Shown here one piece after another: positions 7,370 through 14,745 of a stretch of 64,000 nt of DNA. Positions within the stretch are counted from its first letter, which is position 1. Every line of letters begins with the position of its first letter. Source of the DNA: Eubacterium sp. AF22-8LB (GTDB lineage: Bacteria > Bacillota_I > Bacilli_A > Erysipelotrichales > Erysipelotrichaceae); NCBI RefSeq assembly GCF_003458715.1, contig NZ_QRVI01000007.1, positions 24,234 to 88,233 of the forward strand. Direction: 5' to 3'. The position numbers and the translations under genes were made by a program. The notes under the pieces were generated by a model. That model saw only the letters and a list, made by a program, of their open reading frames with translations. It had not been told where the DNA came from and did no database searches.

Positions 7370-8891
7370 GTTGCGCACCCTTTTCTAGCGCATATTGTTT
7401 TGCGTAAGCATCCAAAGCCTTCTTGATATCAGCTTCTAATTCATCGTCAATTGCCTTTTTCATATCGATTTGATCCAATACATAAGGATATTCACGATGT
7501 ACATACTCTAACATTCCTTGTTCAAATTCACCTACATCTTCTGCTTCAACAGGTTTTAAATATCTATTCTTAGCAGCATATAAAGATAGAACCTGTTCTG
7601 GAACGGTTAATGGTGAATATTGTTTTTGAATCAATAATTGCGTTAAGCGTGCACCATGATCCAATACATCCTTTGTGCTTGCATCCAAGTCAGATCCAAA
7701 TTTCGCAAAAGATTCCATTTCACGGTATTGAGCAAGCTCAAGCTTTAATGAACCAGAAACCTGCTTCATTGCTTTTGTCTGTGCAGCACTACCTACACGA
7801 CTAACACTTAAACCACTATCTACACTTGGACGAATACCTTCGTTAAACATATCTGTCTTTAAGAAGATCTGTCCATCTGTAATTGAAATTACGTTTGTCG
7901 GAATATAGGCAGAAATATCTCCTGCTTGTGTTTCAATAATTGGTAAAGCGGTTAAAGATCCACCACCATAATTCTCATTTAAACGAGCAGCACGCTCTAA
8001 TAAACGTGAATGTAAGTAGAATACATCTCCAGGATATGCTTCACGTCCAGGAGGACGACGAAGAAGTAATGACAGTGTACGGTAAGCTACGGCATGTTTT
8101 GATAAATCATCATAAACAATTAATACGTCTTCTCCGTTTTCCATCCATTCTTCACCCATTGCACAACCTGCATACGGTGCAATATATTGTAATGGTGCAG
8201 CTTCAGAAGCTGTTGCCGCTACGATTGTAGTATATTCCATAGCTCCGTGTTGTTTTAATTTTTCAACGATTTGAGCTACAGTACTTGCCTTTTGACCAAT
8301 CGCAACATAAATACATTTTACATTTTGACCTTTTTGATTCAAAATCGTATCGATTGCGATAGCCGTTTTTCCTGTTTGACGATCACCAATGATCAACTCA
8401 CGTTGTCCACGACCAATTGGAATCATAGAGTCAATAATTTTTAAACCAGTTTGTAATGGGACAGAAACACTCTTTCTTGTCATTACACCTGGAGCTACAC
8501 GTTCCACTGGACGTGTTCTATCTGTTTTGATTTCACCTAAACCATCAATCGGTTGTCCTAATGCATTGACAACACGACCCATCAAACTATCACCAACTGG
8601 AACTTCAATGATATGTCCTGTACGTTTTACAACGTCACCCTCTTTGATATCTGAATTATCACCTAGTAATACGACACCTACTTGTTCGTCTTCTAAGTTC
8701 ATGACCATACCATATACATCGTGAGGGAATAACAACAATTCACTCATCATGGCATTTTTTAATCCATATACCGTTGCGATACCATCACCAACTGTTAGGA
8801 TAGTACCACTTTCATTCATTTCAAGATCCTGGTCGATACTTTGAATCTGAGCTTTGATTAATTTTGAAATCTCTGCTGGATTTAAACTCAT
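7356..8891 (-). CDS. atpA: F1Fo ATP synthase alpha subunit
   Basis: About 511 residues. Begins MSLNPAEISKLIKAQIQ. The nucleotide-binding P-loop is GDRQTGKTAIA. It also has the Arg-finger region and the signature SVDSGLSVSRVGSAAQ. It is the non-catalytic partner of beta in the F1 hexamer. Two adjacent ATGs exist; the second (8891) is better spaced from AGGTG. Operon order B-E-F-H-A-G-D-C is canonical. Confidence 0.98.
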   Translation of the reverse strand: MSLNPAEISKLIKAQIQSIDQDLEMNESGTILTVGDGIATVYGLKNAMMSELLLFPHDVYGMVMNLEDEQVGVVLLGDNSDIKEGDVVKRTGHIIEVPVGDSLMGRVVNALGQPIDGLGEIKTDRTRPVERVAPGVMTRKSVSVPLQTGLKIIDSMIPIGRGQRELIIGDRQTGKTAIAIDTILNQKGQNVKCIYVAIGQKASTVAQIVEKLKQHGAMEYTTIVAATASEAAPLQYIAPYAGCAMGEEWMENGEDVLIVYDDLSKHAVAYRTLSLLLRRPPGREAYPGDVFYLHSRLLERAARLNENYGGGSLTALPIIETQAGDISAYIPTNVISITDGQIFLKTDMFNEGIRPSVDSGLSVSRVGSAAQTKAMKQVSGSLKLELAQYREMESFAKFGSDLDASTKDVLDHGARLTQLLIQKQYSPLTVPEQVLSLYAAKNRYLKPVEAEDVGEFEQGMLEYVHREYPYVLDQIDMKKAIDDELEADIKKALDAYAKQYALEKGAQHGTE

Positions 8892-8903
8892 CATATCACC
8901 TGC

Positions 8904-9431
8904 TTATCTATTTATTGCTTCCTTCATTGCATCAATCTTTGCAACGACCGTATTATCCATCACCAAATCATTTGCCTGTACCTTAATACCTGCAATCAAA
9001 GATGGATCCACCTGAACCTCAAGCTCAAGTGTTTTATCTAATTTTTTCTCTAACATTTCTTTCAATCTTGATAATTGATCTTCATCAAGTTTTGATGCAC
9101 TTGTTACTTTAACAATTTCAATCTTATGTTTCTTTCGGTAACACTCTTCATACGCATCACTAATTTTATCAAGATGAGAAAGTTCATTATGCTCATTTAA
9201 CACAAGCAAGAAACGAAATACAGTTGTGTCTATTTGCGATTCAAAAGCTGTTTGAATGATATCTTTTTTCTTAACACGAGTAATACTTGGATGTGCTAGA
9301 ATCTTAGACAATTCAGGCACTGAAGTAATCACTTGTGCTACTTGCTTTAATTCATCCATCCATTCAATTTCTTGTTTTGAATCTTTGGCTAATTCAAATA
9401 GAGCCTGGGCATAAGGCGTATAATCTACCAT
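8904..9431 (-). CDS. atpH: F1Fo ATP synthase delta subunit
   Basis: 175-residue peripheral-stalk subunit linking alpha to the b dimer (OSCP family). Visible features are the N-terminal YAQALFELA, a helical middle, and the conserved C-terminal stretch VDPSLIAGIKVQANDLVMDNTV. The start overlaps atpF by 7 nt, with CAGGCGAT as ribosome binding site. Confidence 0.95.
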   Translation of the reverse strand: MVDYTPYAQALFELAKDSKQEIEWMDELKQVAQVITSVPELSKILAHPSITRVKKKDIIQTAFESQIDTTVFRFLLVLNEHNELSHLDKISDAYEECYRKKHKIEIVKVTSASKLDEDQLSRLKEMLEKKLDKTLELEVQVDPSLIAGIKVQANDLVMDNTVVAKIDAMKEAINR

Positions 9432-9940
9432 TGTTTATCGCCTGCCTGTTCAATAAAGTCTTCCACAAACTGTTTCTGCGTTTCTTTGTCCATTTCTTTT
9501 TTAATCAACTGACTTGCAGCACTTAAGGCAACATCACTAATTGCTTTTTTCATTTCCTTTTGAGCGTCACGCTTTTGACGTTCAATATCTTCACTCGCGT
9601 TTTTCTTAATGCGCAAAGCCTCGTCATTTGCTTCTTTTATAATTTGCTGTTTTTCTTGATCCGCATGTGCTCTAGCTGAAACAAGAATGGTATGAGCTTC
9701 TTGCGATACATTACGCAATTTTTCATCATACTTTTCTTTAACATCTTCAGCCTGCTGTTTAATAGCCACTGAAGAATCGATATTTTCTTGAATTAAATCT
9801 TGTCGTTTTTGAACTAATGTTAGTAATTTTTCCCAAAAGAATTTTTTGGCAAACATCACAATCAAAAAAGTCGAAATACAAACCAAAACAACATCGGTCA
9901 ATGAAATTCGCAAATAATTGTCAATATTAAAGTCAATCAT
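9425..9940 (-). CDS. atpF: F1Fo ATP synthase b subunit
   Basis: 171 residues. One N-terminal membrane helix (residues ~12-30) is followed by a long, highly charged coiled coil with ILVSARAHADQEKQQII, typical of the stator b subunit. I chose the ATG giving MIDFNIDNYL, which has GGGAG about 8 nt upstream, over an upstream TTG. Only one b gene is present, so a b homodimer is expected. Confidence 0.95.
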   Translation of the reverse strand: MIDFNIDNYLRISLTDVVLVCISTFLIVMFAKKFFWEKLLTLVQKRQDLIQENIDSSVAIKQQAEDVKEKYDEKLRNVSQEAHTILVSARAHADQEKQQIIKEANDEALRIKKNASEDIERQKRDAQKEMKKAISDVALSAASQLIKKEMDKETQKQFVEDFIEQAGDKQW

Positions 9941-9958
9941 TACCGATTCTCCCAATCA

Positions 9959-10201
9959 TTAACCTTTGATGAAAATCAATAAAATCGCAATGATCAAAGC
10001 ATAGATACCTGTTGTTTCAGCTAAGGCAATACCTAATACCATGATTGACTGGATTTTACTAGCTGCATCTGGGTTACGACCAACACTTTCAGCACCTTTA
10101 CTAGCTGCAATACCCTGACCAATACCAGGACCTAAACCAGCAATCATCGCAATACCTGCACCTAAGCAAGCCATACCACGTACGAAAAATTCATTAAACA
10201 T
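9959..10201 (-). CDS. atpE: F1Fo ATP synthase c subunit, sodium-type ligand set
   Basis: 80-residue hairpin of two membrane helices joined by a polar loop (RNPDAASK). The ion carboxylate is Glu62 in the stretch ALAETTGIYAL. Gln29 (in GPGIGQG), Thr63, Thr64 and Tyr67 match the positions of Gln32, Ser66, Thr67 and Tyr70 of the sodium-binding c-ring of Ilyobacter tartaricus. Proton-type c subunits usually lack this polar set around the carboxylate. Sodium coupling is therefore a reasoned inference. The gene sits normally between atpB and atpF. Confidence 0.96.
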   Translation of the reverse strand: MFNEFFVRGMACLGAGIAMIAGLGPGIGQGIAASKGAESVGRNPDAASKIQSIMVLGIALAETTGIYALIIAILLIFIKG

Positions 10202-10220
10202 TTTATTTTCCTCCTATTTA

Positions 10221-10928
10221 TTAATCTTCCTGAGCTGCCACCTGCTGTCCTAAGAAGAACGAGCTAAGGGTAAAGAAGATATATGTTTGAATTACACCTG
10301 AGAATATATCGAAATACATATGTAAAAATGGCGTTACTAATAAGCCTAATAATCCTACTGGCATCAACATTTTAATTAATGTATACACCAACATAGAAAT
10401 GATATATCCTGCTAAAATATTACCAAATAAACGCATTGTTAATGAAATAGGCAATGCCAACTCACCAATAACATTTAATGGTGTCAACAAGAACATTGGT
10501 TCTGTCAATTCCTTCATACGAGCTAATAATCCACCTTTTTTAATACCATTACCTTGGATCATTAACCACATTGTGACAGCCAAAGTCGCATTAAAACTTA
10601 CATTGCTCGTTGGATTTTGAAGGCCAATCAAACCAATTAAGTTACTTACAATCATCATCACAGTCAAAGTGCCAAACATTGGAACATATTTCTTCGTTGT
10701 TTCCCTTAAGTTATCTTTAATTATGTAAAGCACTAAGTTATACATCTCTTCGCAAATATACACAATCCCCTTGCTCGCTTTAGATGGATCCTGCTGTTCA
10801 ATCTTCTTCCCTGCAAAATAAAAGAAGAACGCAAAGAACACACAAATTCCAAGCCATACAAGAATGGATTGCTGAATCTGTAGAGAAAACTTTCCGATGT
10901 GAATGATAATTGCACTTACATCACTCAT
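10221..10928 (-). CDS. atpB: F1Fo ATP synthase a subunit
   Basis: 235-residue membrane stator subunit that forms the ion half-channels. The essential Arg is about residue 166 in LPISLTMRLFGNILAG, followed by a helix with polar residues. Earlier conserved helix: GTLTVMMIVSNLIGLIG. Length and helix pattern are normal. The start overlaps the atpI stop by 8 nt, so translation of the two is likely coupled. Confidence 0.96.
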   Translation of the reverse strand: MSDVSAIIIHIGKFSLQIQQSILVWLGICVFFAFFFYFAGKKIEQQDPSKASKGIVYICEEMYNLVLYIIKDNLRETTKKYVPMFGTLTVMMIVSNLIGLIGLQNPTSNVSFNATLAVTMWLMIQGNGIKKGGLLARMKELTEPMFLLTPLNVIGELALPISLTMRLFGNILAGYIISMLVYTLIKMLMPVGLLGLLVTPFLHMYFDIFSGVIQTYIFFTLSSFFLGQQVAAQED

Positions 10929-11292
10929 GGAAATCCTCCTTTTCTTTTAGTGCATATAAAAGAATAGCTCCCTTATTGCACATAAGCCCAGCTAGAACAG
11001 CCAAAATTGGCAATTTCATTAATTGACAAACCACTAGAACAAAGCCATACATAAAATATCTTTTCATATATTCCTGTGTACCCACTTTTTTTCCTGCACC
11101 TTCATCAGCCGGGATATTTAAAGCCATTTGAACTATTTTATGATACCCAAATAAACCTGTAGCACAACCTATCCAAACAGCTATAAATACTTGAATCATT
11201 TGAGAATGAAAAACAAATGCACAAATCAAGGAACAAATTAAACTTAGAATTATAGTATATTTTTCTATTTTTTTATTCATTTGCTGCATCAT
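10921..11292 (-). CDS. atpI: ATP synthase assembly protein AtpI (subunit I)
   Basis: 123 residues with about four hydrophobic helices; matches AtpI of Firmicute atp operons by position, size and topology rather than by strong motifs. AtpI assists c-ring assembly and has been linked to Mg2+ handling. It starts just after atpZ (GAGG ribosome binding site at the atpZ stop) and overlaps atpB. Confidence 0.8.
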   Translation of the reverse strand: MMQQMNKKIEKYTIILSLICSLICAFVFHSQMIQVFIAVWIGCATGLFGYHKIVQMALNIPADEGAGKKVGTQEYMKRYFMYGFVLVVCQLMKLPILAVLAGLMCNKGAILLYALKEKEDFHE

Positions 11293-11293
11293 T

Positions 11294-11461
11294 TTACCTC
11301 GATTTTTTTATTAATAATATAATGCTCCCTATTATGCTGTACATCAAACCCACAATCACAAACAATGGTGTTGTATGTAACCAACCATCAATATTGTATC
11401 CTATTAGGCCAAATATCAGCATGCTTGTGCATAACATTCCCGAAAAAGCGTAAGGTTTCAT
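11294..11461 (-). CDS. atpZ: Small two-helix membrane protein, AtpZ-like
   Basis: 55-codon ORF filling the gap between upp and atpI: MKPYAFSGMLCTSMLIFG ... ending LLIKKSR. It contains two hydrophobic helices (residues ~5-20 and ~32-51) separated by the short polar turn NIDGWLHT. It begins 3 nt after the upp stop and ends at the atpI start, with no other ORF in the gap. AtpZ-type proteins at this position in other bacteria form a helical-hairpin partner of AtpI. Assignment rests on position, size and topology. No strong ribosome binding site is visible, so it probably depends on coupling to upp. Confidence 0.7.
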   Translation of the reverse strand: MKPYAFSGMLCTSMLIFGLIGYNIDGWLHTTPLFVIVGLMYSIIGSIILLIKKSR

Positions 11462-11464
11462 CAA

Positions 11465-12085
11465 TTACTTCGTACCGAAAATACGATCCCCTGCATCTCC
11501 TAAACCAGGAACAATATATCCATGTTCATTTAAATGATCATCTAAAGAAGCTAAATAGATATCTACATCTGGATGCGCTTCTTCAACTGTTTTTACACCC
11601 TCCGGTGCACCAACTAAACAAACTAATTTAATATTTGTAGCTCCCTGCTTTTTCACCATATCAATAGCTGCTACACTAGATCCACCTGTAGCCAACATTG
11701 GATCCACAACAATTGTGATAGCTTCATCTAAATTTTTTGGATACTTTTCAAAATAAGTATGAGGCTCCAAAGTTTCTTCATCACGATACATACCTACATG
11801 TGCAATTTTTGCGGTTGGAATCAAATCCTGAATTCCATTTACCATTCCAAGTCCTGCACGTAGAATTGGAACAATAACCACTTTTTTAGCCAATTCATAG
11901 CCAGTGTACTGACAAATTGGAGTTTCAATTTCAACTGGTTTCAACGGTAAATCACGTGTGATTTCATAAACCATTAAACCTCCAATTTCATCTAAGTTTT
12001 GACGAAAATCCTTCGTCCCCGTATCTTTTTTTCGCATAACTGTTAGCTTATGCTTAATTAACGGATGATCAATAACTGTTAACAT
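11465..12085 (-). CDS. upp: Uracil phosphoribosyltransferase
   Basis: 206 residues. Converts uracil plus PRPP to UMP (pyrimidine salvage). The PRPP loop is VDPMLATGGSS, and the N-terminus HPLIKHKLTVMRKKDTGTK and C-terminus VPGLGDAGDRIFGTK are family hallmarks. Ribosome binding site AGGTAGG precedes the ATG. The stop lies 3 nt from atpZ, so upp is the promoter-proximal gene of the ATP synthase operon, an arrangement also common in other Firmicutes. Confidence 0.97.
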   Translation of the reverse strand: MLTVIDHPLIKHKLTVMRKKDTGTKDFRQNLDEIGGLMVYEITRDLPLKPVEIETPICQYTGYELAKKVVIVPILRAGLGMVNGIQDLIPTAKIAHVGMYRDEETLEPHTYFEKYPKNLDEAITIVVDPMLATGGSSVAAIDMVKKQGATNIKLVCLVGAPEGVKTVEEAHPDVDIYLASLDDHLNEHGYIVPGLGDAGDRIFGTK

Positions 12086-12111
12086 TTAAATTACCTACCT
12101 TTATAGACCTA

Positions 12112-12117
12112 ATTATA
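12112..12117 (-). promoter_or_regulatory. Probable -10 box of the upp-atp operon promoter
   Basis: A TATAAT hexamer lies 26 nt upstream of the upp ATG and directly downstream of the walJ terminator. No convincing -35 box was found 16-18 nt upstream, so the call is tentative. Confidence 0.45.
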
Positions 12118-12138
12118 ACATTCTTATCCTCAATAGAA

Positions 12139-12178
12139 AACACTGAAAGAAATGGATTCCTCCAAAACTTCCAGTGTT
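12139..12178 (-). terminator. Terminator hairpin after walJ
   Basis: AACACTG and CAGTGTT form a 7-bp stem, with an extra AAG/CTT pairing inside, followed on the minus strand by TTTTCTATT. The loop is long (about 18 nt). It separates the yybS-gdpP-rplI-dnaB-walJ operon from upp-atp. Confidence 0.55.
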
Positions 12179-12217
12179 ATTTTATATAATCATTCTACTT
12201 TTTATCATTAAACAATT

Positions 12218-12958
12218 TTACTCAATTGTCAAAATTTCAAACTGCTTTGCCGCTCTTACATCAATTCCAGAAGGATGTAAGTCCTTTCTTAGTAATACAT
12301 CTGAAAAAGTATCCAGAGCTAGATCTTGCGTATTCGCCTCTTCACTCAAGTGTGCCAAGACAATATTCTTTGTCTTCGCATTAATCAGAGAAGTTAAGTT
12401 CAAACTTGAATCTTCATTATTCAAATGCCCACTATCGCTAAGAATACGCTGCTTTAAAAACATCGGACGCTTTGTCTGCATCAAACGATTAACATCATGA
12501 TTACTTTCAAAAATATAATAATCTGCATTCGCTATATACGGTTTAATTTGATTCGGCACATACCCTGTATCTGTTACATACACAAGCTTTTCACTATCTG
12601 ATTCAACCACAAACCCAATCGTATGAGGTGAATCATGAGATAAACCTAAAAATTGTATACTTAAATCATTGATAATCAGCTTTTGATTGGGAATAACATC
12701 ATGCTTATCTAATGCATCCTTTAAATCACAATAGGAATACACATCCAAATGATTAAAATGCTTTAACTGCGAAACATGATCCGAATGCGCATGACTAATC
12801 AAAACCCCATTCGTGTCATCCACCTTGGCATTCACTTTTTTAAAACTTTCCATCAAATACTTTTTGGTTGAACCACAATCAATTAATAATTGTGTATTCT
12901 GATGACGAATTAAACAGCTATTGCCTTTTGAGCCACTACACAATAAATCAATGCGCAT
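12218..12958 (-). CDS. walJ: Metallo-beta-lactamase-fold exonuclease, WalJ/YycJ family
   Basis: About 246 residues. The metal-binding motif is HAHSDH at residues 56-61, preceded by the typical N-terminus MRIDLLCSGSKGNSCLIR. Later metal ligands appear in VYVTDTGYVP and ESNHDVNRL. WalJ proteins are MBL-fold nucleases linked to replication or repair and often neighbour walRK; here the gene follows dnaB instead. The ATG at 12958 is preceded by AGGAG at 9 nt, and the gene overlaps dnaB by 11 nt. Confidence 0.9.
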   Translation of the reverse strand: MRIDLLCSGSKGNSCLIRHQNTQLLIDCGSTKKYLMESFKKVNAKVDDTNGVLISHAHSDHVSQLKHFNHLDVYSYCDLKDALDKHDVIPNQKLIINDLSIQFLGLSHDSPHTIGFVVESDSEKLVYVTDTGYVPNQIKPYIANADYYIFESNHDVNRLMQTKRPMFLKQRILSDSGHLNNEDSSLNLTSLINAKTKNIVLAHLSEEANTQDLALDTFSDVLLRKDLHPSGIDVRAAKQFEILTIE

Positions 12959-14294
12959 AAATATCATCTCCTGATGCTTCTAAATTTGTAAAGCGAGATA
13001 TATTCTTTTCAAAAGCCAATTGAATCTTTCCAATACCACCATTACGATGCTTTGCCAAAGACAAATCAACAACCTCTGTTTCTTCTTGTGATTCCTTATC
13101 TTTATCATAATAATTACTACGATATAAGAACATAACAATATCGGCATCCTGTTCAATAGATCCAGACTCACGCAAATCGGATAATTGTGGTTCATGATCT
13201 GTTCTTTCTTCAACCTTACGAGAAAGCTGAGAAAGCGCAATAACTGGACATTCCATTTCTTTTGCCAAAATCTTTAGATTACGCGAAATATCACTGACCT
13301 CTTGTTGACGAGAATCGGCACGCGTTCCTGTAATCAGCTGCAAGTAGTCAATCACAACTAAAGAAATCGAGCCGTTTTCACTCTTTAATTTACGACACTT
13401 CGAAAAAATCTGAGATACCTTGATACTACTTGTATCATCAATATAAATCTTTCTTTCACTCAAATGTGAACCCGCCTCATACAAACGAGACATCTCTTCA
13501 TTTGTCAGTTTACCACTACGAAGCTTATCCGAATAGACCTGAGATTCAGAACTCATTAAACGCTTCATCATCGAATCACTGGGCATTTCCAGTGAGAATA
13601 TCGCAACCGCTCCTTCATTACGTTTCGCAACTTGAGCCGCAAAATTTAAAGCCAAGGCACTCTTTCCCATGGCTGGGCGAGCCGCAAGAATAATTAGATC
13701 TCCACGTTGAAAGCCGTTTGTCATACGATCCAGCAAGACATAACCCGTTTCAATTCCAGTTACACCTTTCATCGTACGAAGCTCTTTTAATTCATTAATA
13801 ACACGAGTAACAATTTCTTCACTCGATTCAAATTCACTTCCCCTACGATGACGAGTTACATCCATAACTAATCGTTCCGCATCATCTAGTACCGTATCAA
13901 TATCTTCACCAGATGAATAGCCTTCTTCACTGATTTTATCCGCAACATAAATCAATCTTCTTAGTTGTGCCTTATTCTTAATTGTTTCAATATACGATCT
14001 TGATGTCGCACTTGAAATGGCTGAATCTGCCAAACGAATAATATAATCTGCTCCTTGACTCGACTCCAACTGATCGGTTTCCTGTAATCGATTTACGACC
14101 GTATTCATATCAATTGGCTGTCCATTTTCATGAACTGTACAAATTGCCTGATAAATCTGCTGATGAGAAGGTAAATAAAATTCTTCTGCATGTAAATCGA
14201 GTTCCTGACAATCTTGAATGACTCTTGGATATACCATTAAAGAACCAAGCACAGATTGTTCCAAAGAAACTGCGTTAGGCATTTCACGAGACAT
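12948..14294 (-). CDS. dnaB: Replicative DNA helicase (DnaB-type; B. subtilis DnaC)
   Basis: 448-residue hexameric replicative helicase. The N-terminal domain begins EMPNAVSLEQSVLGSLMVYP. The RecA-like motor has Walker A in ILAARPAMGKSALALNFA (~residue 208) and the Walker B region VVIDYLQLI. The C-terminal signature LSDLRESGSIEQDADIVMFL is present. The ATG at 14294 has AAGG 6 nt upstream and lies one base after the rplI stop. DnaI (36.2 kb) is its expected loader. Confidence 0.97.
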   Translation of the reverse strand: MSREMPNAVSLEQSVLGSLMVYPRVIQDCQELDLHAEEFYLPSHQQIYQAICTVHENGQPIDMNTVVNRLQETDQLESSQGADYIIRLADSAISSATSRSYIETIKNKAQLRRLIYVADKISEEGYSSGEDIDTVLDDAERLVMDVTRHRRGSEFESSEEIVTRVINELKELRTMKGVTGIETGYVLLDRMTNGFQRGDLIILAARPAMGKSALALNFAAQVAKRNEGAVAIFSLEMPSDSMMKRLMSSESQVYSDKLRSGKLTNEEMSRLYEAGSHLSERKIYIDDTSSIKVSQIFSKCRKLKSENGSISLVVIDYLQLITGTRADSRQQEVSDISRNLKILAKEMECPVIALSQLSRKVEERTDHEPQLSDLRESGSIEQDADIVMFLYRSNYYDKDKESQEETEVVDLSLAKHRNGGIGKIQLAFEKNISRFTNLEASGDDIYAH

Positions 14295-14295
14295 A

Positions 14296-14745
14296 TTATG
14301 CCTTTTCACTTACATGAACAACAATTTCACCAATCACTTGTCCACGATATAAATCAACAGGAACACGCGTTACCCCTAAAGAGGCAATGGATTGTTCCAA
14401 TTGAAGTTTTCTTTTATCTACACGAATTCCTTTTTTAGCTAAGGCTTCAACAATTTGTTTACTTGAAACAGAACCAAAAGTAGCACCATTTTTACCTGTA
14501 CTCAATCTAAACTCTAAAGTAATTCCCTTTAAAGTTTCACTTAAAGCTTCTGCCTCTTTCTTTAATTCTGCTTCATGCTCTGCTCTTTCTTCCATTTGTT
14601 GATCTAGAACTTTGGCAGAACCCTTTGTATACGCAATAGCCGATTTATTTTTGAACAAGAAATTTCTTGCATAACCATCGCTTACTTCTACTACATCATC
14701 TTTTTTTCCTAATTTACGAATATCTTTAAGCAATATTACTTTCAT
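14296..14745 (-). CDS. rplI: 50S ribosomal protein L9
   Basis: 149 residues. N-terminal RNA-binding domain MKVILLKDIRKLGKKDDVVEV with the signature GYARNFL, long connecting helix, and C-terminal domain (FGSVSSKQIVEALAKKG). GGAGG lies about 9 nt before the ATG, inside the end of gdpP (20-nt overlap). The gdpP-rplI-dnaB order is a conserved Firmicute cluster. Confidence 0.97.
   Translation of the reverse strand: MKVILLKDIRKLGKKDDVVEVSDGYARNFLFKNKSAIAYTKGSAKVLDQQMEERAEHEAELKKEAEALSETLKGITLEFRLSTGKNGATFGSVSSKQIVEALAKKGIRVDKRKLQLEQSIASLGVTRVPVDLYRGQVIGEIVVHVSEKA

Noticed and set aside
12980..13240. Alternative minus-strand frame inside the replicative helicase gene
   Set aside because: Overlaps the conserved C-terminal helicase core in another frame and has no independent support.
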